Below are positions 33,506 through 41,387 of a DNA stretch of 44,693 nt, piece by piece. A program made the position numbers and the translations under genes. The notes under the pieces are model-generated. The model was not told where the DNA came from and did not search any database. It worked only from the letters and a program-made list of their open reading frames with translations. The stretch is from a virus: IMG/VR virus record IMGVR_UViG_3300046674_000228, positions 1 to 44,693 of that record; one strand, given 5' to 3'. The stretch's first letter is position 1. Each line of letters opens with the position of its first letter.

Positions 33506-34126
33506 TTATTCTTCTTCTTCTTCGTCCAACTGGCCGGACACTATTTCCTGTAGCATGATATCGAAATCTTCTTCGCTTGGATCGATTACTTCATCAACCG
33601 AATCATCTTCCGAATTCTCAGCTTCGGCGTCTTCTTCAACTAGGCGGTCTACGACTTCCCAGGCTGCCTGTAGAGCCTGCGGACCAACTACCTTAGGAAT
33701 TCTACCGTCCCAACGTTCGGAATCAGTCTTCCCGTAAGGATTCCACTGAATTCCATTCTTAGCAAGATTTTTGAATCTGCAAAGATTAGAACAGTAGGCT
33801 ACAGCCGCATAAGTTGAAGCAAACGGAAGTTCACACTCCGCACACTTCTTGTCAGTAAATCCTTTACCTCGTGATGCGATAAAGAACAGTACCGATTCGG
33901 CTTCAAGTTCTACACGTTCTTGAGCCATCTTAACTTCATTACGAACGCGTTCCATACGTTCGTGATAACTCTCCATGATAGCTTGGTCTGAATTACCAAA
34001 CTTAGACCCGGATCTAAGAGCGTTACCAACTTCTTGCTGACCATCAACATCAATGCCAAGTTTCTTAAAGTAACCTGCAAGTTTACGTGCTTCTTTAGCT
34101 GCTTGACTGTTACTTCGGCGTACCAT
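33506..34126 (-). CDS. Zinc-binding protein with acidic tail, 206 aa
   Basis: N-terminal basic helix, a central four-Cys zinc site (CAECELPFASTYAAVAYCSNLC), and a strongly acidic C-terminus ending in six Glu. No conserved family is recognised; a DNA-binding head with an acidic tail suggests a role in replication or transcription. Start ATG at 34126 overlaps the resolvase stop by 17 bases. Last gene of the right-arm operon. Confidence 0.7.
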   Translation of the reverse strand: MVRRSNSQAAKEARKLAGYFKKLGIDVDGQQEVGNALRSGSKFGNSDQAIMESYHERMERVRNEVKMAQERVELEAESVLFFIASRGKGFTDKKCAECELPFASTYAAVAYCSNLCRFKNLAKNGIQWNPYGKTDSERWDGRIPKVVGPQALQAAWEVVDRLVEEDAEAENSEDDSVDEVIDPSEEDFDIMLQEIVSGQLDEEEEE

Positions 34127-34583
34127 TTTCCCTGGCCTTCTTTACGGTAATCACATCGTTCTTAATCAAGTAAAACATACCGTGACAAAAAGCTGATTTC
34201 CAGTTGGACTTAGCATGCCCTTCGGATTCAACCCAACCAGGCTTACCGATCCAACCCTGAGCGGCTGTAAGATGAGCGGAAGGTTGTACAACAAGTTTAT
34301 GATTACCAATCAAAGCCATAAGTTTAATAGCGCCGAGCGCCTGAGAAACCTGCATGTCACTAGTGTACTTACTGGACATATTCTGTGCTTTATCTGGTCG
34401 AATTTTAAAATCTTCAACGATAACTGTTTTGTTATTGATGCGTTCATGAAAAATGGCTAGAGCATCAAGAAAATCATCTAGATTCAACTGTCCTTTACGC
34501 AGAATATTTGCCTCTTTATCAAAGAAAGCAAATCCATTAGTATTGCCCGGATCAAAGGCCATGTACTCTACGTTCTCAAACAT
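34110..34583 (-). CDS. RuvC/RNase H-like resolvase candidate, 157 aa
   Basis: The N-terminal strand MAFDPGNTNGFAFFD (Asp 11) and TVIVEDF (Glu 57/Asp 58) match the first two acidic motifs of RuvC-type Holliday junction resolvases. The usual last acidic motif is not clear near GHAKSNWKSAFCHG, so catalysis is uncertain. Would resolve branched replication or recombination DNA before packaging. Confidence 0.7.
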   Translation of the reverse strand: MFENVEYMAFDPGNTNGFAFFDKEANILRKGQLNLDDFLDALAIFHERINNKTVIVEDFKIRPDKAQNMSSKYTSDMQVSQALGAIKLMALIGNHKLVVQPSAHLTAAQGWIGKPGWVESEGHAKSNWKSAFCHGMFYLIKNDVITVKKARENGTPK

Positions 34584-34810
34584 TAGACAGGATCTCCGTT
34601 TTCATTAGCTGCTACAGGGGATCGCCAATGATTCCAAGCTTCACCATTAGTGTTACCGCTGAAGAAAGTATCTTCCCTATCTGTAACTACTGTATAACTA
34701 ACTACTTCCGAATCAGAGTAATCGCCTGGTCCAATTTCAACCTTAGTAATACTATGCTTAGTCATAATATCGCGAATAATTTCAACAGCTACTTCTGCAT
34801 TATTAAACAT
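34583..34810 (-). CDS. Hypothetical protein, 75 aa
   Basis: ATG at 34810 overlaps the polymerase stop. Asp/Glu/Val-rich with a likely beta-alpha fold. The motif at 34611-34620 encodes SPVAANE near the C-terminus, just before a disordered end. No family recognised. Confidence 0.6.
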   Translation of the reverse strand: MFNNAEVAVEIIRDIMTKHSITKVEIGPGDYSDSEVVSYTVVTDREDTFFSGNTNGEAWNHWRSPVAANENGDPV

Positions 34811-36162
34811 TAGTGACTCCAGTACTCTTCCTCTGTAGCAAAGAAAACTCCAAAGTTAAGTTCATCTTCAACTCTGGACATTACTTCCTTGATAATCGGT
34901 ACGTAGTAATCAACCATGGATTCTCTAATTTCAAAAACCACGGAATCATGCACCTGTAGCAACATCTGACAATTAGGTCCATCGACTTCACGGAACAAGC
35001 GTAGCATAGCAGACTTCACGATCTCTGCTCCGCCACCCTGAATGAGTGAATTGTAGGCCTTATGGGCCCCAATGTACTGTCCCGTTCGCCTATCCTTAAC
35101 AAACCTACGTCGTCTAGGACCAACCCAGTACTTAACTTCACCAACCTTAGCAGCATGCTTGTTAGCATAGTCGGTGTACTTCTTTACAGCAGCGTACTTA
35201 GCTTCCCACTCATCTACGAACTGAGAAGAGTCCATAGTACCAATATGAGCCCAAGCTCTACGGTAGGCGTCATACCTATCTGAGGAAGAATTAGGTTCAG
35301 GCTTACGGTAATTATCTCTAACCCACTGAGGTACATCTTCTCCGAGGAAGGTAGCAATTTTAAGCTTCCCACCACCGAAGAGTTTCATATAACTAAGTGT
35401 CTTACAACCATGTCGAGGCCGGCCAAGTTCTGTACTCATCTGAGTAAATACATCACGTTCTTCCTTTGAATATTTCTCAGGATGACGTGACTTGTTGAAC
35501 AACTCAATAAGAGCTACTTCATTCGAATAAGCCGCAGCAAGTCGAAACTCAAGCTGAGAGTAGTCGTTAGAAACCAGAACAAAACCAGGTTTGGCAATGA
35601 ATGCATCTTTAAGATTACCGTTCCAACGCTTAAAGCTATCCGTTCCTTCTTCAGAGGTTCTAGGAATCTGCTGAAGGTTAGGATCTGCGCAACTAAGTCG
35701 ACCGGTCCTAGTTCCTGCCTGTCGATACTCACAACGTAGACGACCGTCGGGAGATACCTTATTCAGGTAAGAAGTATAATTAGAAGTTACAGTCTTCTGC
35801 CAACCACGGAATTCCGTGATGTCCTTAGCTAGATCGCTGTACTTATCCCCTCTTAGTTCTAGGAGGGCATCATAATCTTCCATCGCATCTTTGTTGAAGG
35901 AATAATTACCCTTCTCAGTCTTGTGATCTTCGAGAAGAGGAATACCAGCTTTACGGAAAAGACGTTCAAGCATACGCGGCGAACTAGGGTCCATATCTCC
36001 TAGTTTGTTCTGTAGTTGATACATCCTTGCTTCACCGATAGCTCTTTCTCGGCGACAGAAGGCCTGATCTAGCAGAACACCTCGGGACTCCATAGTTTTG
36101 AGAAGTCGAGTAAAGTCCTGCTCACGCTCCCAGTAGTGCTTGATTGGTGCCTTAGTCGCCAT
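34810..36162 (-). CDS. DNA polymerase, family A (polymerase domain only), 450 aa
   Basis: Start ATG at 36162 within the coupled overlap, preferred over 36198. Motif A DYSQLEFRLAAAY (about residues 200-212), motif B region with Arg 250, Lys 254 and Tyr 258, and motif C VHDSVVFEI (about 404-412) are present. The N-terminus starts at the thumb (ERDQDF... TMESRGVLLD). No 3'-5' exonuclease domain; it is encoded separately at 37202-37861. It would replicate the phage genome. Confidence 0.95.
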   Translation of the reverse strand: MATKAPIKHYWEREQDFTRLLKTMESRGVLLDQAFCRRERAIGEARMYQLQNKLGDMDPSSPRMLERLFRKAGIPLLEDHKTEKGNYSFNKDAMEDYDALLELRGDKYSDLAKDITEFRGWQKTVTSNYTSYLNKVSPDGRLRCEYRQAGTRTGRLSCADPNLQQIPRTSEEGTDSFKRWNGNLKDAFIAKPGFVLVSNDYSQLEFRLAAAYSNEVALIELFNKSRHPEKYSKEERDVFTQMSTELGRPRHGCKTLSYMKLFGGGKLKIATFLGEDVPQWVRDNYRKPEPNSSSDRYDAYRRAWAHIGTMDSSQFVDEWEAKYAAVKKYTDYANKHAAKVGEVKYWVGPRRRRFVKDRRTGQYIGAHKAYNSLIQGGGAEIVKSAMLRLFREVDGPNCQMLLQVHDSVVFEIRESMVDYYVPIIKEVMSRVEDELNFGVFFATEEEYWSH

Positions 36163-36337
36163 CGAAAGTTCCAATGTCACGAAGAGTTTCAGGAGCAATA
36201 GCTCTACGCCTGAGTTCCTGCATGTAGTTCAAAATCTTAGTAGCGTCCAGAGGGAGTCCAGTTCTTTCAGCCTCCATGAAATAACCTGTTAGTTCGTTCC
36301 ACGCTTCGCCATAATTAGGTGTTGGAAGATTAGTCAC
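36152..36337 (-). CDS. Polymerase thumb-like fragment protein, 61 aa
   Basis: The helix AWNELTGYFMEAERTGLPLDATKILNYM resembles the segment joining the exonuclease and polymerase domains of family A enzymes, including the polymerase N-terminus here (DFTRLLKTMESRGVLLDQ). It overlaps the polymerase start by 11 bases and the SLOG gene by 4 bases. It could be a remnant of a once-fused polymerase or a docking subunit. Confidence 0.5.
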   Translation of the reverse strand: MTNLPTPNYGEAWNELTGYFMEAERTGLPLDATKILNYMQELRRRAIAPETLRDIGTFDGD

Positions 36338-36705
36338 AGCGGATAAATCCTAACTTGAATCTTGCGTTCAACAGCGGCTCGAATACAATCCCACGTACCA
36401 ATAGAATCCGGAGCAGGGAAAGCAAAGAGAACGTCTACTCCGCTATCCAACATCTGACGGTTTCTAATTGGTCCTGCTGCCTTACCATGTGTATTCCAAT
36501 CAGCAAGGAAGGATTCTACAGTCCAACCTAGATTATATGCAGTTTCATAGACTACCTTATCAACCCCTTCGGCACCTCCCTGCTTAAGAATAATCTGTGT
36601 ATCATTAAAATGAAGCATACTTAGAACATTCTCAACTTTAGATCTACTTGAAGCGTTAACTCTACGAGAACCAGTAACAGCAATACGAACAAATTTCTCA
36701 GCCAT
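36334..36705 (-). CDS. SLOG-type nucleotide-binding protein, 123 aa
   Basis: Pattern RIAVTGSRRVN near the start, KQGGAEGVDKVVYETAYNLGW in the middle and a segment containing HGKAAGPIRNRQML near the end match small SLOG-family proteins (DUF2493/YspA-like), a Rossmann-like fold that binds nucleotides or nucleotide-derived ligands. Such proteins occur widely in phages; function is unknown. It sits between the two polymerase genes. Confidence 0.75.
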   Translation of the reverse strand: MAEKFVRIAVTGSRRVNASSRSKVENVLSMLHFNDTQIILKQGGAEGVDKVVYETAYNLGWTVESFLADWNTHGKAAGPIRNRQMLDSGVDVLFAFPAPDSIGTWDCIRAAVERKIQVRIYPL

Positions 36706-36983
36706 TACTTGTACTTCTCCTTAAGAAGTGCTGCAACTTCTGTGACAGGGGGAAGTTCTGCATCTTTCACTATGAAAACTGGAACTTTAATACCATGGTA
36801 TCGAAAAGAATTTCTGGTGTAGCAAAGTTTAGTGAAAGCTCTAAATTCTGAAACCTCTGCATCTACTTTCCAATTTATAGGTTCTACTACTGGCACATAT
36901 ACAACTTGAAGTTCAGAATCAACTGACTTCCATTCTTTATCAAGTGGACCGCCAATAAACAAAGATTCTATATATCTAGCCAT
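36705..36983 (-). CDS. Hypothetical protein, 92 aa
   Basis: ATG at 36983 within TTTCAATGGCTAG, coupling to the gene upstream. Mixed alpha/beta sequence with a Tyr-rich centre and a one-mismatch motif near the end (36742-36751, LPPVTEV). No family recognised. Confidence 0.6.
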   Translation of the reverse strand: MARYIESLFIGGPLDKEWKSVDSELQVVYVPVVEPINWKVDAEVSEFRAFTKLCYTRNSFRYHGIKVPVFIVKDAELPPVTEVAALLKEKYK

Positions 36984-37209
36984 TGAAAGGATCTCCCATA
37001 AGTCGACGCTTGGCTTCTTCTCTTTCAATAAAACCTTGCTTCACAATTCTAGTAAATCCTGCCCATTTATAAGCAAAATTCATTGCCTCTTCCCACGTCT
37101 CAAACATATCAGGATAATCATCTGGTTCGTTAGGATTAGCCGCAGAAGATCTAACGATCCATGGATGAATGGTTTTAGTAAGAAGTTTGAAAACCTTATA
37201 GTCAGCCAT
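36976..37209 (-). CDS. Hypothetical protein, 77 aa
   Basis: ATG at 37209 in TTTCAATGGCTGA, overlapping the exonuclease stop. Contains a Trp/Tyr/Phe-rich helix (TWEEAMNFAYKWAGFTR) and ends DPFNG, the same ending as the exonuclease (DGFNG). A segmental duplication of the gene junction is likely. Function unknown. Confidence 0.6.
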   Translation of the reverse strand: MADYKVFKLLTKTIHPWIVRSSAANPNEPDDYPDMFETWEEAMNFAYKWAGFTRIVKQGFIEREEAKRRLMGDPFNG

Positions 37210-37861
37210 TGAAACCGTCCTTAATAAAGTAAGGCCACAAATATTCAAACAACTCTAGAGTTAGTTCAGTATCCCCTGTAGCATAATCACCCATGACGTC
37301 TGCCGGGAAATTAGCTGACCAACCCCATAGTGCTTTATAGTATTCCCATTCTTTAGACTGACGTTTACCATCATTCTTCAACAACATTTTGCTCAAGTCA
37401 TTAAGCTTGAGACTATTCCAGTTCTCATTAATCATTCGTGCCATCAACACGGTGTCATAGAAATAAACATGATCCATGTTAAGTCCGACCGTGTTAAGTG
37501 AGAACAAGTCGAACTTGGCATTATGATAGATTACTGGATTATTCTTACCTCGCGACAGGAGGTAATTAAAAAGAAGGTTCTGATTTTCAGGTGTGAGATT
37601 ACTACGTGAATGTCTAACGGGAAAGTAATAGCTAAACATCTTGCCCTGTAGCAGAGAATTTCTACCTGCTACTGAAATACCGATGCAGTAATCCGTACCA
37701 TCTCTAACCTTAAGACCAGTAGTCTCTGTATCAATGGCCAGATACTTAGTAGTCATCATTTCGGGATAAGCGACTTCAAATTGAGCATTGAAATCAAAAT
37801 CACCGTCATCATCATCAGATTGGGATTGAGAATCCCTTACGAGTGGGTGGTTCATCCTCAT
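37202..37861 (-). CDS. DnaQ-like 3'-5' exonuclease (polymerase proofreading domain), 219 aa
   Basis: AIDTETTGL (Asp 44, Glu 46), IYHNAKFDLFSLN (Asp 118) and MGDYATGDTELT (Tyr 193 and Asp 197) supply the DEDDy set of family A proofreading exonucleases. A separate protein from the polymerase at 34810-36162, with four small genes between them. Antisense motif copy at 37273-37282 encodes the catalytic-motif residues Ala-Thr-Gly-Asp. The first 35 residues are an acidic extension. Confidence 0.9.
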   Translation of the reverse strand: MRMNHPLVRDSQSQSDDDDGDFDFNAQFEVAYPEMMTTKYLAIDTETTGLKVRDGTDYCIGISVAGRNSLLQGKMFSYYFPVRHSRSNLTPENQNLLFNYLLSRGKNNPVIYHNAKFDLFSLNTVGLNMDHVYFYDTVLMARMINENWNSLKLNDLSKMLLKNDGKRQSKEWEYYKALWGWSANFPADVMGDYATGDTELTLELFEYLWPYFIKDGFNG

Positions 37862-39695
37862 CCTTCTCTACAATAAGTGGCGGTGCCCCAGTCAAAGGAA
37901 TTGCTGCCCGATAAAACTTATGCTTATTTCCATCAAACTTAACTGTAAATCTTTCAGTGTTTTCCTGGTAACGAGTCTTCACGTGGCTGATAGTTGCTTC
38001 AAGTCCTCGTGCATCTTCATCACGTACCATCATAATTACTGAGTCAGCTGCTGCACTAAGAGCCTGAGTACCAAACAGATCAGACAAGTACTTGTGAGTA
38101 AGACTAGCCTTACTAGAAGTCTTACCTGCTACTTCCTTACGAGTGTGAGCAACCATAAGAATGGAGAACTCAAACACTCCCGCAAGCTTACGAAGAAGTC
38201 GGAGAGATTCCTTAACTTCCTTCTCACTCGTTAGCTCCATAGCAAGGGATACAGTAGCGGAGTCGATGTAAAGAATGTCAGGTCGAGAATATCTAATATC
38301 CTTAGCGAGATGGTTAATCATCTCGCTCTCTGGCATGAAGAACTCAATAGGTTCAACTTCAGAGTAGATTTGAAAGTTCTCTTCGAGAAGATCCTGTTCA
38401 TAAATATCCTCAGGATTACCCTTATCAAGAAAAACCTTAAGCTTCGGTCCGTTCATCTCAAGCGATAGAAACATAACCTTAGCTGGCCTATCAAGACAGG
38501 ATCTCCACCCGAACAGGTTCTTCTGTAGCACAAGACTCTTACACAGCTCTGTAGCAAGAAGAGTTTTACCAGATCCGGGAGGACCAGCAAGAAGAGCAAT
38601 ACCTGTTAGTGGAAGAATTCCATCAATAACCCACTTGATATCATCCGTCGTTTGCAGGAAAGTCCTCCAGCCCTTAAAAGGAAGCTTGAAGGAATTACCC
38701 ATAGTTTCCGGGTTCTTGTTCTTGGCCTTAACTCGACAATAATCTACAATTCTAATGTACCGCTCTGTAGCATCATCACGATCCTTAAACTTACCCCAAT
38801 CCCTATCCTTCCATCTGATAATAGAAAAAACTTCCATGTTATCCAGGCCGGCCTCAATAAGGAAATGGCCCATCTTAGACAAGAGCTTAGAACGATCCTT
38901 ACGGATATCTTCCCTTGGCATCTGTAGCAGCTTGATAAGTTCGGGATCATCAAGCTTCTTACTAAACAAAATATTAGTTGCTACAGGGACCAACATTGGA
39001 TCAAAGTCAACCATCGTAAATACTTCGCGATGAACTTCAAGATCCTCAAATACCTTAGCAGAATACATCTGCTGAGTATGATGAAGAATAGTTACTTCTT
39101 CACCATTTCGCTTGTGATTAACTCCTGCTACAGGGCGCAGTACCTTAGACCCAAACCAACCTCCGAGGTCACCCTCCAAGGCGTAAGTCAGGGCCTTATT
39201 AGTATCTTGCAGTGTAGCTAGATCAGTTACAAACTCCGGTGACTTCCAATACCAGTGTTCATAACCTTCAATTGAAGAACGATTCCTCCACGTAGGGAGA
39301 GGAATACCAAGTTCTTGCATTCGTTCTACGGTAGGGATAGTTCCATCGAAGTCAACCCAGAAGACGTTAGATCCCTTAACATCTTCTACGTTATTCGATG
39401 GCTTAGAATACATAGCTGGTCCGATATAAACATCGTAACCATGCTTGTGCTCATGAACGAATTCTACGATTTCCTTCTTCTGCTGAGGCCACCTGAAATA
39501 CCTCTCAGTCCATGCACCCTTCTTATCTGACTTACCTTCGAGAGTCAATGTCTTAAGGGCTAGGTATACCCAACCATTTTCATTACCGTACATGTACTCA
39601 AGATGACTGCTCAAAGCTTCAGTCGGTTTGAGGTTAGTGACAGCTCCCACTAGTTCTATCGCCTTTGGAACTAGACTTTGGTTGACGGGTAACAC
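37815..39695 (-). CDS. Primase-helicase, 626 aa
   Basis: N-terminal archaeo-eukaryotic-type primase domain: WVDFDG (114-118), SSIEGYEHWYW (about 140-150), RPVAGVNHKR (188-196). C-terminal RecA/DnaB-type ATPase: Walker A GPPGSGKT (371-378) and Walker B PDILYIDS (472-479). One protein would prime and unwind the replication fork. Start is uncertain: the listed GTG at 39695 has no good ribosome-binding site and lies just after a terminator; a GTG at 39647 is an alternative. Confidence 0.85.
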   Translation of the reverse strand: MLPVNQSLVPKAIELVGAVTNLKPTEALSSHLEYMYGNENGWVYLALKTLTLEGKSDKKGAWTERYFRWPQQKKEIVEFVHEHKHGYDVYIGPAMYSKPSNNVEDVKGSNVFWVDFDGTIPTVERMQELGIPLPTWRNRSSIEGYEHWYWKSPEFVTDLATLQDTNKALTYALEGDLGGWFGSKVLRPVAGVNHKRNGEEVTILHHTQQMYSAKVFEDLEVHREVFTMVDFDPMLVPVATNILFSKKLDDPELIKLLQMPREDIRKDRSKLLSKMGHFLIEAGLDNMEVFSIIRWKDRDWGKFKDRDDATERYIRIVDYCRVKAKNKNPETMGNSFKLPFKGWRTFLQTTDDIKWVIDGILPLTGIALLAGPPGSGKTLLATELCKSLVLQKNLFGWRSCLDRPAKVMFLSLEMNGPKLKVFLDKGNPEDIYEQDLLEENFQIYSEVEPIEFFMPESEMINHLAKDIRYSRPDILYIDSATVSLAMELTSEKEVKESLRLLRKLAGVFEFSILMVAHTRKEVAGKTSSKASLTHKYLSDLFGTQALSAAADSVIMMVRDEDARGLEATISHVKTRYQENTERFTVKFDGNKHKFYRAAIPLTGAPPLIVEKDEDEPPTRKGFSIPI

Positions 39696-39702
39696 TAGAA
39701 AG

Positions 39703-39740
39703 GGGCGGCAGTAACCTTGAACCGTAGATTACTGCCGCCC
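39703..39740 (-). terminator. Strong hairpin terminator before primase-helicase gene
   Basis: A perfect 12-bp G/C-rich stem (39729-39740 with 39703-39714), 14-base loop, followed on the minus strand by CTTTCT. The distal arm overlaps a one-mismatch motif (39737-39746). It would attenuate transcription from the ssDNA-binding gene into the primase-helicase gene. Confidence 0.7.
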
Positions 39741-39761
39741 TGTAGCGACTTCAGTTAATGC

Positions 39762-40352
39762 TTACAGACCAGAACGAGCGAACGGGTTGTCATCATCGTT
39801 ATCAGCCTGACCGCTACCCTGATCCAGAGAACGGAAATCCTTAAGCTTAACATTGGTACGACCAGACTTTGCGTCCTTCTGGTTGTACGTAGTTGCGTAA
39901 TACTCGTTACCCATAAGGAGTTCCTTGTAGTTACGGTGATTGAACTTAGCGATCTGGTCATCGCTAAGGCCGTAAGCCTTAAGGTGAAGATTCAGGTTAG
40001 CAAAAGAACGCGTCAGATCAACTTCCGAAGAACCATCCAGAGCTTTACCATTCTTGTCAACACGGGGGTAGTGCAGCCACTCATAGACCTGACGGTCAGC
40101 GTAAGGACCCGAAACAATCTTAGAGATCACCGTAATGTTGTACTTCTCCGAGTTGTTCTTAGTCGGAGCAAGTTCGACTGAATCAATCGACCAACGGTAA
40201 GTGTTAGCCGGAAGACCAAACGGGTCGTCCGGAAGCTCATCAATCTTTACAGTATCGAAAGCATTACCATCACCGAAGATGTCATCAAGACTAGGAGCGT
40301 CGGGAACGTCATCGCCAAGACCGAGGTTAGCGAAATCGTCAATGTCAGACAT
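39762..40352 (-). CDS. ssDNA-binding-type protein, 196 aa
   Basis: An acidic N-terminal tail, a beta-rich middle with a possible oligonucleotide-binding fold (PANTYRWSIDSVELAPTKNN, ISKIVSGPYADRQVYEWLHYPR), and an acidic end typical of SSB proteins (DNDDDNPFARSGL). Situated next to primase-helicase and Sak4-like genes. The family cannot be proved from motifs. Confidence 0.65.
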   Translation of the reverse strand: MSDIDDFANLGLGDDVPDAPSLDDIFGDGNAFDTVKIDELPDDPFGLPANTYRWSIDSVELAPTKNNSEKYNITVISKIVSGPYADRQVYEWLHYPRVDKNGKALDGSSEVDLTRSFANLNLHLKAYGLSDDQIAKFNHRNYKELLMGNEYYATTYNQKDAKSGRTNVKLKDFRSLDQGSGQADNDDDNPFARSGL

Positions 40353-40407
40353 GAAAGTAAATCCTTTAGGTTAGATGAAACAGATGAGTTAATACTTATT
40401 TAATTAG

Positions 40408-40436
40408 TTGAGGACTAGTTATTAGACTAGCCTCAA
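40408..40436 (-). terminator. Terminator after gene 40438-40644
   Basis: TTGAGG/CCTCAA (40408-40413 with 40431-40436) continuing into CTAG/CTAG (40415-40418 with 40427-40430), then A/T-rich bases on the minus strand. It lies 2 bases past the stop of gene 40438-40644. Confidence 0.6.
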
Positions 40437-40437
40437 T

Positions 40438-40644
40438 TTAACCACCGGGCGGAGGATCGGGAGTAGGTACAATATCTGGCTTGAACGTAATAAACGCTCG
40501 TTCATTCTGATAAGCCAGATAGACTTCCTGCTGAGTAGGCAGAGTACTGTCGGTCTCACTAGTTACCGCCGTAACATTAAGACTAACAATTCCTGCATCA
40601 GTAACTACGTTCTCGGATATAGTTACTGTGATCGGCCCTGCCAT
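40438..40644 (-). CDS. Hypothetical protein, 68 aa
   Basis: Beta-rich small protein (Thr/Val/Ser), ending in Pro-rich PTPDPPPGG. ATG at 40644 overlaps the Sak4-like gene by 22 bases. No family recognised; possibly an Ig-like or structural fold. Confidence 0.55.
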   Translation of the reverse strand: MAGPITVTISENVVTDAGIVSLNVTAVTSETDSTLPTQQEVYLAYQNERAFITFKPDIVPTPDPPPGG

Positions 40645-41387
40645 TCAAGAATCCTTTCTACAAAATCATCGTCAGTCATAACAGAAGGCATACCCTTAAT
40701 TTGAGTTTTACCAGCCACTTTATCAGTCGGCCTAACTCTAACTACTCGTTGAAGCTTCTTGGTATTCTTATCTTCTGTCACTGCTACATAGGCTACCACA
40801 TTGGCGTCAGCGTTGACTAGCTCCCAAATCTTTTGGGGGAGTGCTGGTCGAGTAACTTCACCAGGCTTGATATTTCCATTCTTATCAACACCTGGACCTT
40901 GCACATGACAGTTAAGAATCACATTGAAATCATTTTGTGCGGCAAGAAATTGAATGATAGGTCGCCACGTACTCTTAGAAAGTCCGTAATCACTCCAGCT
41001 AGGCATATCAGGATGCTGTCTATCCGCGAAAGCCTTGTACTTACGGTGATTGGGATTCATATACTCACGCATCTCCTTATCCTGAATAGATGTAAAAGTA
41101 TCCAAGATGAGGGTATCAAAAGTAGATTGACCAGACGCGTGACGTTCTGCGGCCTTTCTAATATCAGACAAGCCCGTGTACTTAACCGTCTTGGTATTAG
41201 CTAGAAGTTCAGGCCACTCGTGAAGTGCATTGATACCTGATTCAGCGTAAAGAATAAGTGACTTACCTCCAATCTTAGATGCCAGGATTGTCTTACCGGC
41301 ACCTGGGATACCCCAAAGAACAATGAACAACTTCTTATCAAGTTCTTTCAACGGAGTTGCCCAATCGTCATCTTCAAAGGCGTTCAC
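40623..41387 (-). CDS. Sak4-like RecA-type ATPase, 254 aa
   Basis: Walker A GIPGAGKT (residues 26-33) and Walker B-type FDTLILDTFT, followed by conserved YGLSK... NVILNCHVQGPG, place this in the Sak4-type single-strand annealing/recombinase family common in phages. Together with the SSB-type protein and the Cas4-like nuclease it forms a recombination module. Start ATG at 41387 overlaps the nuclease stop by 4 bases. Confidence 0.85.
   Translation of the reverse strand: MNAFEDDDWATPLKELDKKLFIVLWGIPGAGKTILASKIGGKSLILYAESGINALHEWPELLANTKTVKYTGLSDIRKAAERHASGQSTFDTLILDTFTSIQDKEMREYMNPNHRKYKAFADRQHPDMPSWSDYGLSKSTWRPIIQFLAAQNDFNVILNCHVQGPGVDKNGNIKPGEVTRPALPQKIWELVNADANVVAYVAVTEDKNTKKLQRVVRVRPTDKVAGKTQIKGMPSVMTDDDFVERILEWQGRSQ

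Noticed and set aside
34110-34583. Integrase or transposase assignment for the RNase H-like protein
   Set aside because: The motifs fit RuvC-type resolvases better and there is no DDE triad or terminal repeat nearby.
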